This document shows, piece by piece, positions 1 through 9,094 of a stretch of DNA of 64,000 nucleotides. The stretch spans positions 62,001-126,000 of the forward strand of contig NZ_OX458333.1 of assembly GCF_949769195.1 (NCBI RefSeq), written 5' to 3'. The notes under the pieces are model-generated. The model was not told the DNA's origin. It worked only from the letters and a program-made list of their open reading frames with translations, and ran no database searches. Positions within the stretch are counted from its first letter, which is position 1; each line of letters begins with the position of its first letter. The DNA is from Methylocaldum szegediense (GTDB lineage Bacteria > Pseudomonadota > Gammaproteobacteria > Methylococcales > Methylococcaceae). Position numbers and translations under genes: made by a program.

Positions 1-2046
1 ATTCAGCGGAACGGCTAAATTCAGTGAAATATCCGTATTGCCGGCCGTGGTCACGAATTTGCCGAGTCCGGCGGGAATTTCGCGGAGAGGCGTTTGAGCG
101 AGGAAATCCAGGATAGCAGGCACCGTGGCTCGGACGTTTCCGCTCAGTTTAAGCCAGGGTGAATGCTGCAGATCGTTGGCTTCGGCATGCGCCTCCACGA
201 TCTCGCCCTGACCGATGCGGCCTTTGGTCAAGGCGAGCTCCAGACCTGGGCCGTAGAAGCGCACGGCGGCATTCGTTTGGGTTAGCGGCGGCCAATCCGG
301 ATGAAAGCGGAATGTGAGGTCTTGCGCATCGATCGACGCCTGGAATACGCCTTCGTTCCGATGAAACGGGAAATCGGCGACAGCGCCGTGGAACAGAAGA
401 TCGACACTGCGGACCTGTCCGCCGATGAGCGCCGTTTCCAGCTGGCGCGAGGTTTCGGGAGCGATTGCGAACGGCAGGTAATGTTTGATGGCGGCAATCG
501 GCGTCTCGCCGAGTCGTACGCGAAGATCGACAAAAGGCGAGGAATCCGCCTTTTTAGGCAGGACGATGCTAAATCGTCCGTGCGCGGTGAAATCGGCGTT
601 CTCGAGTGAAAACGAGCGTGACGAAATCGACCAATCGGTGTCGGCTTGCTGCCAAGACAGATCGGCTGCTGCCTTGGTGAGTTGGATCGGACTTTTCAGC
701 CCCATTGTGGCCGGCTGGATCGTTCCGTTTTCAGTGGACACCGAAATCCGGCCAACTCCATCGGTACCGCACAGCGTTCCGCTCAGGCCAGAAACGCCCG
801 GAAGCGATTCCCAGGCATTAGAACCAAAGCTATCGAACGTTCCACACAGGGCCAGGCGCTCGCCGAGCGGGCCATCGGGTGCGAAGTAAAAACGGACATT
901 CCGCAGGGTGCCGCGCGGCTGAAGTTTTTTCAGAATTGCTCCCGTTTTTTCGTCGAGTAGCGGGAACATGTGTAAGACCGTGTCGACGTCGTTCAAATCC
1001 AGATACGACGCCGCGGCACGTATGGTGGAGACTGTTCCGTCGGCGCGCCGGGAGAGAGCGAGCGCCACCTGGGTTTCGGGCCAGGCGTCGGTCAATGCCG
1101 GCCTGAAACGGTCGATGTCCAGGCGCCAACCCTCGTTATCCCGCTGCCATCGGAACCGGCCGTCCAGGGAGGCCATGGCCAACTGGCTCTCGGTTTCGGC
1201 ACGCCCTTGCAGCGCGAAGACCGGTCTCGCCAGCTCGATTTTGCCCGCCGCCGAGTCCAGTCTACCAGCCCAGTGTCCCCAGAGCTCGAAGTTTGCCAGG
1301 CCGGACTTGATGGCGAAGTCCGATGCCGGCAGGACATCGGCGATTCGAGCCATGTCCACGCGCTTGGCTTCGAGGTAAAGCGTTCCGGACCATTCCTTGG
1401 CGTGGAAGAGATTGCCTTCCGCAACCAGGACGAGCCGAAAGGATTGGCCGAGGCTTGCTGGCAAGGCGATATCAGCGCCGAGCCGGTGTTTTCCGTTGTC
1501 GTTGACGAGTCGGATGTTTGCCTTTCCGAGAGGTAAAGGAGGAAGGTTCCGCTGCAAATCCTGCCACTCCAGCTCACAGTCCAGCAGCTCGAAGCGGCCA
1601 TCGGCTATGAGCCAGGCCGGCGGCTGATCGTGCACTTGCAGCCCCGCGATACCAAGTGTGCCGTCTTGCTCGCGTCTTATCGACAGTTTCGCGCCGACGA
1701 TCTCGAACCGGTCGAAGCTGGGCTGGCCGGTCAACAAGGTGCGTAGCGGATCAAGGTCGAGACGGACGGTTGCGAAGCTTATTGCCGATTGGCCCAGCGC
1801 GTCGAGGATGTGGAAGCCGTCGACCGACAATACGGGATGGAATCCTCGCAAGCGGGCGGACAGACCCTCGATTCGGAGAGTTTCGCCAATCAGGGAACCG
1901 ATTTGTGTTTCCAGGCTATGGCGATAGTCCGATGCCTTGGGAAATACCCAAAAGCGCAGGGCGGTAACCGTCAGTGCCAACGGAATGATGAGGCAAAGGC
2001 AAAGATAAAGCGCCGTCCGACGGATGAAACGGAGAAGGCTTTTCAA
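1..2046 (-). CDS. yhdP: YhdP-family (AsmA-like, DUF3971) envelope protein, C-terminus beyond window
   Basis: An open frame runs leftward from 2046 to base 1 without a stop (682 codons). It opens with a basic stretch and one membrane segment (LYLCLCLIIPLALTVTALRF), followed by a long domain with the regular amphipathic beta pattern of AsmA-like proteins. It is still open at the edge (TTAGNTDISLNLAVPLN). In gammaproteobacteria yhdP follows rng, as here. YhdP-class proteins are inner-membrane-anchored periplasmic bridges implicated in phospholipid transport to the outer membrane. The start is a TTG four codons after the rng stop in the same frame; no ATG or GTG lies in that gap in frame. The usual length is about 1,270 residues, so roughly half is missing. 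Confidence 0.85.
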   Translation of the reverse strand, partial: MKSLLRFIRRTALYLCLCLIIPLALTVTALRFWVFPKASDYRHSLETQIGSLIGETLRIEGLSARLRGFHPVLSVDGFHILDALGQSAISFATVRLDLDPLRTLLTGQPSFDRFEIVGAKLSIRREQDGTLGIAGLQVHDQPPAWLIADGRFELLDCELEWQDLQRNLPPLPLGKANIRLVNDNGKHRLGADIALPASLGQSFRLVLVAEGNLFHAKEWSGTLYLEAKRVDMARIADVLPASDFAIKSGLANFELWGHWAGRLDSAAGKIELARPVFALQGRAETESQLAMASLDGRFRWQRDNEGWRLDIDRFRPALTDAWPETQVALALSRRADGTVSTIRAAASYLDLNDVDTVLHMFPLLDEKTGAILKKLQPRGTLRNVRFYFAPDGPLGERLALCGTFDSFGSNAWESLPGVSGLSGTLCGTDGVGRISVSTENGTIQPATMGLKSPIQLTKAAADLSWQQADTDWSISSRSFSLENADFTAHGRFSIVLPKKADSSPFVDLRVRLGETPIAAIKHYLPFAIAPETSRQLETALIGGQVRSVDLLFHGAVADFPFHRNEGVFQASIDAQDLTFRFHPDWPPLTQTNAAVRFYGPGLELALTKGRIGQGEIVEAHAEANDLQHSPWLKLSGNVRATVPAILDFLAQTPLREIPAGLGKFVTTAGNTDISLNLAVPLN

Positions 2047-2055
2047 GAGTACGCA

Positions 2056-3510
2056 CTAAAGCAGGACGACATCGTATTGCTCCTGGGTGTACTGCGCTTC
2101 CGCACGGAACTTGATGCGAACCCCTAGGAACGTCTCCAGTTCCGACAAAGTGTCGGCCTCCTCGTCTAGCAGGCGCTCGACGACTTCGTTGGATGCCAGC
2201 ACGAGGAGTTCCTGAACATTATATTGACGCACTTCGCGAATGACTTCCCGGAAAATCTCCAAGCAGACCGTCTCCGGGGTTTTCAGCACACCCCGACCAC
2301 CGCATGCGGGGCAGGGTTCGCACAGGATATGTGCCAGGCTTTCTCGAGTGCGCTTGCGCGTCATCTCCACTAGCCCGAGCGAAGACACCTCGCTGATGGT
2401 GTTCTTGGCATGGTCTTTTTCCAGGCTTTTTTCCAGTGCGTGCAGGACCTGCTGCTTGTGTTCCTCGTCCCGCATGTCGATGAAATCGATGATGATGATC
2501 CCGCCGATGTTGCGTAGCCGCAGCTGCCGTGCGATGGCCTGTGCCGCCTCCAGGTTGGTCTTGAAGATAGTCTCTTCGAGGCTCCGCCCGCCGACGAAGG
2601 CACCTGTGTTGACGTCTATGGTCGTCATCGCCTCGGTCTGGTCGAACACCAGATGTCCACCGGACTTGAGCATGACCCTTCGCTCCAGAGCCTTCTGGAT
2701 TTCATCTTCTACACTGTAGAGATCGAACAAAGGCCGTTCGCCGGAATAGTGTTCGATGAGGGGGGCTAGTTCAGGGACGAATTCCTTGGCGAATTTGAGC
2801 AGGCGACCGTAGGTTTCACGCGAGTCAACCCGAATCTTTTCCACTCTGGCCCGGTGCAGATCGCGCAGAACCCGCATGCTGAGCGGCAAGTCCTCGTGCA
2901 GCAGGGTTTTCGGCTTGACCGTCTTGATGCGTTGCGCGATGGAGTTCCACAGCTTGAGCAGGAACAGCATGTCGTTGCGGAGTGCGGACTCTTCGACGCC
3001 CTCCGCGGCGGTGCGCGCGATGAACCCGCCCGTCGCGTGTTCTCTCTGAAAAGTTTCGATCACGTTGCGCAGCCGCATCCTCTCCTTTTCACACTCGATG
3101 CGCTGCGATACGCCGCAGGTACGGCTATAGGGCATGTAGACCTGGTACACCGACGGAATCGCGATTTCGGTGGTGAGCCGTGCCCCCTTGGCGCCAATGG
3201 GGTCTTTTACGACTTGTACGACCAGTTCTTGTCCGTCGTGAAAAATCAGCTCGATCTGGTCGGTCGGTGCCTTTTCGCGATCGACCGCGCCTAAATCTGA
3301 AATATGTAGAAATGCCGCGCGTTCCAGCCCAATGTCGACGAAAACCGCTTGCATGCCCGGCAGTACCCGGCAGATCTTGCCTTTGTAGATGTTGCCGACC
3401 AGCCCGCGGTTGCGGGTCCGCTCGATCATGACCTCTTGCAAGACGCCGTTTTCGACGAAGGCGACGCGGGTTTCCCGCAGCGTGACGTTGATGAGTATTT
3501 CGTCGCTCAT
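2056..3510 (-). CDS. rng: Ribonuclease G
   Basis: The 484-residue product is close to the usual RNase G length of about 489. An S1-like RNA-binding segment spans about residues 36-120. The catalytic core carries TTIDVNTG (Asp299) and IIDFIDM (Asp342), the two metal-binding aspartates of the RNase E/G family. A Zn-link CPACGG motif lies near residue 405. RNase E's long C-terminal scaffold is absent, which argues for Rng and not Rne. RNase G matures the 5' end of 16S rRNA and degrades some mRNAs in the cytoplasm. It sits between maf (7 bp upstream) and yhdP in one leftward operon. Confidence 0.96.
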   Translation of the reverse strand: MSDEILINVTLRETRVAFVENGVLQEVMIERTRNRGLVGNIYKGKICRVLPGMQAVFVDIGLERAAFLHISDLGAVDREKAPTDQIELIFHDGQELVVQVVKDPIGAKGARLTTEIAIPSVYQVYMPYSRTCGVSQRIECEKERMRLRNVIETFQREHATGGFIARTAAEGVEESALRNDMLFLLKLWNSIAQRIKTVKPKTLLHEDLPLSMRVLRDLHRARVEKIRVDSRETYGRLLKFAKEFVPELAPLIEHYSGERPLFDLYSVEDEIQKALERRVMLKSGGHLVFDQTEAMTTIDVNTGAFVGGRSLEETIFKTNLEAAQAIARQLRLRNIGGIIIIDFIDMRDEEHKQQVLHALEKSLEKDHAKNTISEVSSLGLVEMTRKRTRESLAHILCEPCPACGGRGVLKTPETVCLEIFREVIREVRQYNVQELLVLASNEVVERLLDEEADTLSELETFLGVRIKFRAEAQYTQEQYDVVLL

Positions 3511-3517
3511 GCGTCGG

Positions 3518-4117
3518 CTAAGGAAAAGGGATGTTCAGGACCGAGATACCGACCCGTTTCAAAAGCTCCGCCGTCTCGAAAAGCGGGAGGCCCATGACCC
3601 CGGAATAGCTGCCGGAAAGATGCCGGACGAAGATCGCACCTTTGCCCTGTATGGCGTAGGCGCCGGCTTTGTCGCGGGGTTCGCCGGTTGCCCAGTAGGC
3701 TTCGATTTCTTTTCGGCTTATCGGGCGAAACGTTACACAGCTCACGTTCAGGGCTTCCCAATGCGCGTCTCCTTGTCGCAGCGAAACGGCGCTCAAGACC
3801 TGATGTTCCCGACCGGCCAGCCGTGAGAGCATGTGCAAAGCGTGCTCGAAATCTTGCGGCTTACCCAGGATGATTCCGTCCAATACGACCGCGGTATCAG
3901 CCGCCAGCACTGGAAGTCTGCCGCCGCTATTGCGCCAGGTTTCCAGCGATTTTTCCGCCGCCACACGTTGGACGTAGGCTTCGGGCGACTCTTCCGGGTG
4001 CGGTTGCTCTTGAATCTCCGCTGGCGCCACGTCATAGCTGATGCCGAGTTGATCCAGCAGTTCACGACGGCGGGGCGATGCGGACGCCAAGATGATCTGT
4101 GGACTTTCGGTGTACAT
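3518..4117 (-). CDS. maf: Maf-family nucleotide pyrophosphatase (YhdE type)
   Basis: The 199-residue protein starts with the family signature ILASASPRRRELL and has the later VLAADTAVVLDG and KAGAYAIQGKG motifs. These form the nucleotide-binding cleft of Maf/HAM1-like pyrophosphatases. YhdE-type members hydrolyse dTTP, UTP and modified nucleotides to monophosphates. It begins one base after the rlmH stop and ends 7 bp before rng, so it lies within the rlmH-maf-rng-yhdP operon. Length and motifs are complete. The exact substrate subgroup (YhdE or YceF) is taken from the rng neighbourhood, not from residues. Confidence 0.95.
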   Translation of the reverse strand: MYTESPQIILASASPRRRELLDQLGISYDVAPAEIQEQPHPEESPEAYVQRVAAEKSLETWRNSGGRLPVLAADTAVVLDGIILGKPQDFEHALHMLSRLAGREHQVLSAVSLRQGDAHWEALNVSCVTFRPISRKEIEAYWATGEPRDKAGAYAIQGKGAIFVRHLSGSYSGVMGLPLFETAELLKRVGISVLNIPFP

Positions 4118-4118
4118 G

Positions 4119-4586
4119 CTAGCGATGGTAAGGGTGATGCTGCAGGATGCTCCAGGCTCGATAGATTTGTTCGGCCAGGATGATGCGAACGATCGGGTGA
4201 GGAAACGTCAATTTCGACAAGCTCCATCGTTGATTCGCTCGTTTCAAGCAGGCCGGCGAAAGCCCATCCGGCCCCCCCACCAGAAGCGCCACGTCGCGTC
4301 CACTTTCGAGCCAGCGTGCCAGGGCTTCGGCCAGCTCAGGCGTACTCCATTCCTTTCCAGCCACATCGAGTGCGACGACATACACGTCGCGCGGCAACGC
4401 CGCCAGCATTCGATCCCCTTCATCCTCGGTCACCCGGGCGATATTGACGGTCTTCCCTCGCTTTCCGGGAGCGATTTCCTTCAACACCAGTTCGCACTCC
4501 CTAGGGAGGCGTTTAGCGTATTCGGAATAAGCGTCAGTCACCCAAGCCGGCATTCGGTTACCGACCGCCACCAAATGAATCCGCAT
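4119..4586 (-). CDS. rlmH: 23S rRNA (pseudouridine1915-N3)-methyltransferase RlmH
   Basis: The 155-residue protein matches the RlmH/YbeA SPOUT methyltransferase: MRIHLVAVGNRMPAWV at the start, DVALLVGGPDGLSP forming the SAM-binding knot, and the C-terminal LAEQIYRAWSI...HPYHR tail that reaches the ribosome target. It methylates pseudouridine 1915 in helix 69 of 23S rRNA on assembled 70S ribosomes. It heads the leftward operon with maf, rng and yhdP. The 236 bp separating it from nadA hold no gene that I recognise. Confidence 0.97.
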   Translation of the reverse strand: MRIHLVAVGNRMPAWVTDAYSEYAKRLPRECELVLKEIAPGKRGKTVNIARVTEDEGDRMLAALPRDVYVVALDVAGKEWSTPELAEALARWLESGRDVALLVGGPDGLSPACLKRANQRWSLSKLTFPHPIVRIILAEQIYRAWSILQHHPYHR

Positions 4587-4822
4587 AGCACAGCGCGTCG
4601 CAAAAAAGCCGATTATAAGGCAAGCGACCGCATTGGCTGACTGCTGTGAATGCGCCGTGGGTGGTGCCGAACGAGGTGAGACCGCGCTGTATGGTCCCGT
4701 CCCCGGAAGTCCGGATTGGGCGGGACCAGCATAAATCGTATCGGTTGCGAACGAGGGCTATTCCAAGCCGAGTCGAAGATCGTCTCCTGATTCTCACCGA
4801 TTCATCTTCGGTGCGTGACCAA

Positions 4823-5920
4823 TCACGCCAGTTGCAGCATCTTGTTGAGCGCCAGTTTCGCCCAGCGCGCGTCGCTCTCCGGCACCTTGATGCGGTTGAC
4901 GACATGTCCTTCCACCAGATTTTCGAGCACCCAGAGCAGATGCTGCGGGTCGGTCCGGAACATCGTCGAGCACATGCACACGGTAGGGGACATGAAATAA
5001 ACATCTTTGCCCTGCGGCCTGAGTTCCTCGGCCAGGCGGTTAACCAAGTTGAGCTCCGTACCCACCAGCCAGCGGGTGTTCGGCTCCGCTTCGCGCACGG
5101 TTTTCAGAATGTATTCCGTCGAGCCGATGCAATGGGCTTTCTGGCAGACCTCGAAGCAGCATTCTGGATGGGCGATCACGCGCGTGTCCGGGTAGCGCTC
5201 CAAGAAGCGGTCGATGTGCTCGGGACGGAACATCTGATGCACCGAGCAGAAGCCTTTCCAGAGGATGATTCTTGCCCGGCGGATTTCGTCCTCGGTTAGA
5301 CCGCCCATGGGCTTAGTGAAATCCCAGGTCACCATTTCGTCGAGCGGAATGCCCATGCGATAGCCGGTATTACGCCCGAGATGCTGATCGGGGAAGAACA
5401 GCACCTTTTGCCGCTGACCGAAGCTCCACTCGAGGATCTTTTGGGCGTTGCTGGAGGTGCAGACGATGCCGTTGTGTCGTCCGCAGAAGGCTTTCAGATC
5501 GGCCGCCGAATTGATGTAAGTGACCGGCGTCACGATCTCGTCGGGATCGAACACTTGCCCGAGTTCACTCCAACACCGTTCGACCGCGGCCAGGTTTGCC
5601 ATGTCGGCCATTGAACAGCCTGCAGCGAGGTCGGGCAGAATCGAGACTTGTTCGGGACGCGACAAGATGTCCGCTACCTCTGCCATGAAATGTACGCCAC
5701 AGAATACGATGTATTGGGCGCTGGATTTGGAGGCTTCGCGGGACAGCTTGAGCGAATCGCCGGTCAGATCGGCGTGGCGGAAGACTTCGTCGCGCTGGTA
5801 GTGATGGCCCAGAATCACGCAACGATCGCCGAGCTTTCGCTTGGCGGCGATGATTCTTTCCTCACACTCGGCGTCATCCAATAGGGCGAATTGCTGTATG
5901 GCAAGAGCGGATGTGGACAT
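4823..5920 (-). CDS. nadA: Quinolinate synthase NadA
   Basis: NadA condenses iminoaspartate with dihydroxyacetone phosphate to quinolinate in de novo NAD synthesis, using a [4Fe-4S] cluster. The protein contains VILGHHYQRDEVF, FCGVHFMAEVADIL, AHPECCFEVC and SPTVCMCSTM, which carry the substrate-binding histidines and the three cluster cysteines. I place the start at 5920 (MSTSALAIQQF, 365 residues) because the 33 codons upstream in the same frame (to 6019) do not resemble the family. It is monocistronic here; neither nadB nor nadC lies nearby. Confidence 0.96.
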   Translation of the reverse strand: MSTSALAIQQFALLDDAECEERIIAAKRKLGDRCVILGHHYQRDEVFRHADLTGDSLKLSREASKSSAQYIVFCGVHFMAEVADILSRPEQVSILPDLAAGCSMADMANLAAVERCWSELGQVFDPDEIVTPVTYINSAADLKAFCGRHNGIVCTSSNAQKILEWSFGQRQKVLFFPDQHLGRNTGYRMGIPLDEMVTWDFTKPMGGLTEDEIRRARIILWKGFCSVHQMFRPEHIDRFLERYPDTRVIAHPECCFEVCQKAHCIGSTEYILKTVREAEPNTRWLVGTELNLVNRLAEELRPQGKDVYFMSPTVCMCSTMFRTDPQHLLWVLENLVEGHVVNRIKVPESDARWAKLALNKMLQLA

Positions 5921-6477
5921 GATTCGGCAGTAACACGACTGTAATGAGGCGGTGTTAAAGCCGATAATAACACAGCAAAATAGTGTGTAATAGTTTGCGT
6001 GATAGTCAGGGCGAACCAAACGATGGCGCGACCTTGCGGTGAACTATATGAGAGTCGGATCGCAATGCATTTCGGGTCTGCCAAAGCAACAACGAATAGT
6101 CGTCTAGCCATCGTCGAAAAGCATAGCCAGTCGGGGATTCACGGTCAGCACATATGCATCGGTGTCGTGAAAGAACTCACGGACCAGGGATCCGGATAAG
6201 TCAGCTTGCCGACCGAAACCTCCACGGCGGTAGCCGTCAACCGCGTGAGCACCGCTTTCAACCATTCCCTGCTTTTCTTCCCCTGCGATCGCCCAATGTC
6301 GTTCAAAAAATCGTACGCGCTGAACCGCCATCGAACACCACCTCAGTCCACCCTGTCGGCTCCAAACCAACGTCGGGTTGAGCGTTTGGTGGTGAACAAC
6401 TCGGGAATGATGAAGCCTGAAGTAGATCAATGCTTCAGAGGGCTCAGCGATGGTGGTTTAGATGCTTCTCTGTCAGC
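5921..6477. other. Intergenic stretch, no recognised gene
   Basis: The sequence upstream of nadA contains no ORF that I can place in a family. A 75-codon frame on the minus strand (6331-6104, beginning MAVQRVRFFERHW) is open but has no recognisable domain. It lies beside the IS1-family relic and may be debris from the same insertion history. Confidence 0.4.
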
Positions 6478-6759
6478 ACTGCGGATAAGCGAACGTACGG
6501 AAGCCACGGCCCGCCAACTGTGGAACCGTCTTTCGGCGAGCTATCGTGAGGCCCAGGTTTACACCGATGGCTGGGAACCGTATGCCGCTGTGATTCCCAT
6601 GAACCCACATCGGCCTTGCCCGAAATCGGCGGGTCGAACGTTGGAACAAGACCTTATGGCAGCGCCTGGCGCCCTATACCCGCAAATCGATCCCCATGCA
6701 TGAAGCCTGCATCAGGTTTTTTCTCCACGAGGACAATCTCGATCGCATCATTCTCTAGT
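6478..6759 (+). pseudogene. IS1-family transposase (InsB) C-terminal relic
   Basis: One frame reads RTEATARQLWNRL and QVYTDGWEPYAAVIP, the IS1 InsB pattern (ATARxLWxxL, then YTDxWxxYxxVIP, with the catalytic Asp). After about 6655 the homology continues in another frame as LWQRLAPYTRKSIPMHEAC, matching the IS1 tail that normally reads LRQRxxRLxRKTLSFSK, and ends at a TAG near 6759. The N-terminal DNA-binding half is missing and a frameshift separates the two parts, so the copy cannot be active. The assignment rests on motif recall only. Confidence 0.55.
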
Positions 6760-6935
6760 TAATCACTACCCGGTGCGGAACCGACCACTGAATAGGTCGA
6801 AGCGCCGATCCGACCACCACCCGAGCGGCATTCTCTGCACCGTGAGCGAATGGCAGAGGACGGGCGAAAGTCCGCCCGCGGCGAAGGCAGTAATGGCGAA
6901 GCGCCAGCCCCAAACCAGCAAGCCACAGGATCTGC

Positions 6936-6958
6936 TTATCCACAGTTTTTGTGGATAA
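6936..6958. promoter_or_regulatory. Two consensus DnaA boxes in inverted orientation
   Basis: TTATCCACA at 6936-6944 and its exact reverse complement TGTGGATAA at 6950-6958 are separated by 5 bp. Each matches the DnaA-box consensus. The same bases would fold into a hairpin, so a DNA or RNA structural role is also possible. The surrounding 6760-7198 holds no recognised gene, and no replication initiator gene is nearby. Confidence 0.4.
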
Positions 6959-7198
6959 CGTTGTGACTCGACCGTCGATATTCGCGCTTTTGACTTGATT
7001 TCCAATACCTTACGCTCGGTGTAAAGAAAATGAACGATCCGTTACAGTCGTCCGATTTTGGGGCCGAAGACGATCAGATCACCACAGCATTTGATGCGGA
7101 TGTCAACATCGCCTCTTGGCTTAGCCATCGGGATATCGTGACCGCGATAGAGTCCCGTATCGAGGTTCGGCGGTCCTTCGGAGGAAAACAGCAGAAGG

Positions 7199-7414
7199 CT
7201 AGCGGGTATCGTGCGAAACAGGCGAAGCATACTCGGCTAACAAGGCCATGATATCCGTATCGCAGGCCCCGCAGCCGGAACACGCACCAGTCGCTCTCGA
7301 TAGGCTCTCCAGGTCGTTGACGCCTTTATCGACGAGTCGCTTAATCTGTGCCGTCGTCGTCCCGCTGCAGCGGCAAATCACATCCTTTTTCTGGTCTGGA
7401 TAGTCAATGGTCAT
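7199..7414 (-). CDS. Bfd-like [2Fe-2S] ferredoxin
   Basis: The 71-residue protein has the BFD-like cluster motif: ICRCSG near the start and ACSGCGACD after a helix, giving the four cysteines (CxC and CxxC) of bacterioferritin-associated ferredoxins. Such proteins deliver electrons to bacterioferritin to release stored iron, or act as small redox modules. No bacterioferritin gene is adjacent, so the partner is unknown. The sequence IKRLVDKGVNDLESL between the cysteine pairs is the usual helical linker. It is free-standing and leftward. Confidence 0.85.
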   Translation of the reverse strand: MTIDYPDQKKDVICRCSGTTTAQIKRLVDKGVNDLESLSRATGACSGCGACDTDIMALLAEYASPVSHDTR

Positions 7415-7559
7415 TTCAGCAAAGGAAATCTCGAATGCTATCAGAGGAGGTTCAGCATTATTTCAGCTTAAAAAGTAGGGGAGTTTAGCGATCCGGTGAG
7501 CGAAGACCGTGCGAAAGCCGGCCGTGTGGCTACGGTCTCCGCGTCCCCGTTGATTGGGA

Positions 7560-7766
7560 AGAATGCTGGACCAGAAATGTGCGACTGGGCAGAAATCGAT
7601 CCCCAATGCAAGGAATAAGCCGCCGTTCGCCCCACACATTGCGGGCGAAGAGGAGCTCGTCACCAGGCGCGATATTATATCGTGGTGTTTACACGAGCCG
7701 ACTTGGTACGTCGAACAGGGCGGCAAACGTCGACACAGAAGAAAAACGGGCGAAGCGGCCGTACAT
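7560..7766 (-). pseudogene. Decayed SRAP (YedK/HMCES-like) gene, N-terminal fragment
   Basis: Read leftward from 7766, the sequence gives MYGRFARFSSVSTFAALFDV, then after a stop and frame change RYNIAPGDELLFARN, then a further frame change toward a WG-containing segment. This matches the first 70 residues of SRAP proteins (MCGRF..., YNxAPxQ), as seen intact at 9605-10288. The catalytic Cys2 has become Tyr, which would by itself abolish the DNA-protein crosslink chemistry. A stop codon follows DVPSRLV. The rest of the gene is gone; the intact DUF5131 gene begins on the other strand 62 bp away. Confidence 0.6.
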
Positions 7767-7827
7767 AGTTAAGACCAGTTCATCGCCCGGGGCACCTGTA
7801 GAAAGCAATTTGATTTCGACCGAGAGC

Positions 7828-8664
7828 ATGGGGGAACACAGCAAAATCGAGTGGACCACGCACACCTTCAATCCCTGGGTGGGGTGCACGAAGGTAAGCC
7901 CGGCCTGTGACCACTGCTACGCCGAGACCTGGGCGAAGCGGAGCGGTCTCGTCACCTGGGGACCCTCCCAGCCACGCCGGAGAACCAGCGAGACTTACTG
8001 GAAGATGCCCTTGAAGTGGAATTGCGAGGCCAAGGCAACGGGCACCCGGCCGCGTGTCTTCTGCGCGTCGCTGGCGGACGTGTTCGATAACGAAGTGCCG
8101 GACGGCTGGCGCGCCGATCTGTGGGCGCTGATTCGGTCCACGCCCGAGTTGGATTGGATACTCGTAACGAAGCGGATCGGCAATGCCCCTCGGATGCTGC
8201 CGCCCGACTGGGGACCGCTCGGTTACCCGAACGTCTGGTTGCTGATCACTGTCTGCAATCAGGACGAGGCCTCCCGTGACATTCCGAAGTTATTGACCGT
8301 ACCGGCACGGGTTCGTGGCCTGAGCGTCGAGCCACTGCTTGGAGCGATTGGTTTAACGACGCTCTTGGCGGGTGAAAACCGCAGGCTCGACTGGGTCATC
8401 GTTGGCGGCGAGTCCGGCGGACATGCCCGGCCGATGTCTCCGGATTGGGTGCGGGCGCTCCGCGACGAATGCGCCGCCTTGGGGACCGCGTTCTTTTTCA
8501 AGCAATGGGGCGAATGGGCGCCTGTGTCAGAGGGAGAAACGTATCCGCGCACGGCGCGGCTGATCGATGTCGAGGGCAAACGCCTCCGCCGGGCGGGCAG
8601 GAAGGTCGCGGGTCGCCTGCTCGACGGATGCGAATGGAACCAAATCCCGGAGCCGCGCCGATGA
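7828..8664 (+). CDS. DUF5131 / phage Gp37-Gp68 family protein
   Basis: The 278-residue product begins MGEHSKIEWTTHTFNPWVG and continues with the three-cysteine motif CTKVSPACDHCYAE typical of this family, then RPRVFCASLADVFD, WILVTKRIGNAPRML and VDWVIVGGESG-like blocks. Members occur in phages and mobile regions; the cysteine triad and barrel-like pattern suggest a radical-SAM-related enzyme, but no reaction is established to my knowledge. I chose the ATG at 7828 because homology begins there; the upstream codons overlap the SRAP relic on the other strand. It overlaps the next gene by 4 bp (ATGA), so the two are translationally coupled. Confidence 0.85.
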   Translation: MGEHSKIEWTTHTFNPWVGCTKVSPACDHCYAETWAKRSGLVTWGPSQPRRRTSETYWKMPLKWNCEAKATGTRPRVFCASLADVFDNEVPDGWRADLWALIRSTPELDWILVTKRIGNAPRMLPPDWGPLGYPNVWLLITVCNQDEASRDIPKLLTVPARVRGLSVEPLLGAIGLTTLLAGENRRLDWVIVGGESGGHARPMSPDWVRALRDECAALGTAFFFKQWGEWAPVSEGETYPRTARLIDVEGKRLRRAGRKVAGRLLDGCEWNQIPEPRR

Positions 8665-9047
8665 AGGAACCGACCGCGCCGTACCGGGTGCAACTGCGCC
8701 GTACCAAGGGGTGGCGTATGCCGCCGAATACCGTCAAGGTGGATCGCTCGACCCGCTGGGGCAACCCACATCCGCTGGACGCTTACCCTCGAGAGTGGTC
8801 AGTCGACGAGCGGCGACGACGTGCGCAGGCGGACTTTCGGGCCGACCTCGAGGCCGGCCGGTTAAGTTTCACCGTCGCCGATGTGCGCCGTGAACTTCGC
8901 GGCAAGAACCTTGCGTGCTGGTGTCCGCTGCCGAAGCCCGGAGAACCCGACAACTGCCATGCCGCCGTGCTGCTCGAAATCGCCGGGTCCGATCCTGCGC
9001 CTCAAACTTCGAAGTGCCCGGATTCGCGGGAGCGGAGAGGCGAGTAA
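8661..9047 (+). CDS. DUF4326 domain protein
   Basis: The 128-residue product begins MKEPTAPYRVQLRRTKGWRM and contains KVDRSTRWGNP and LRGKNLACWCPL, hallmarks of the DUF4326 family found in phages and bacterial accessory regions (function unknown; the conserved Cys-Trp-Cys suggests metal or nucleotide binding). Its start overlaps the DUF5131 stop (ATGA at 8661), and its stop TAA overlaps the ATG of the decayed HAD gene, so the three formed a tight cassette. The C-terminal tail after about residue 105 looks variable. Confidence 0.8.
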   Translation: MKEPTAPYRVQLRRTKGWRMPPNTVKVDRSTRWGNPHPLDAYPREWSVDERRRRAQADFRADLEAGRLSFTVADVRRELRGKNLACWCPLPKPGEPDNCHAAVLLEIAGSDPAPQTSKCPDSRERRGE

Positions 9048-9094
9048 TGAATCCGATCCACGACCTCCTGCCCATCTGCAATTCGTCAACCCAA

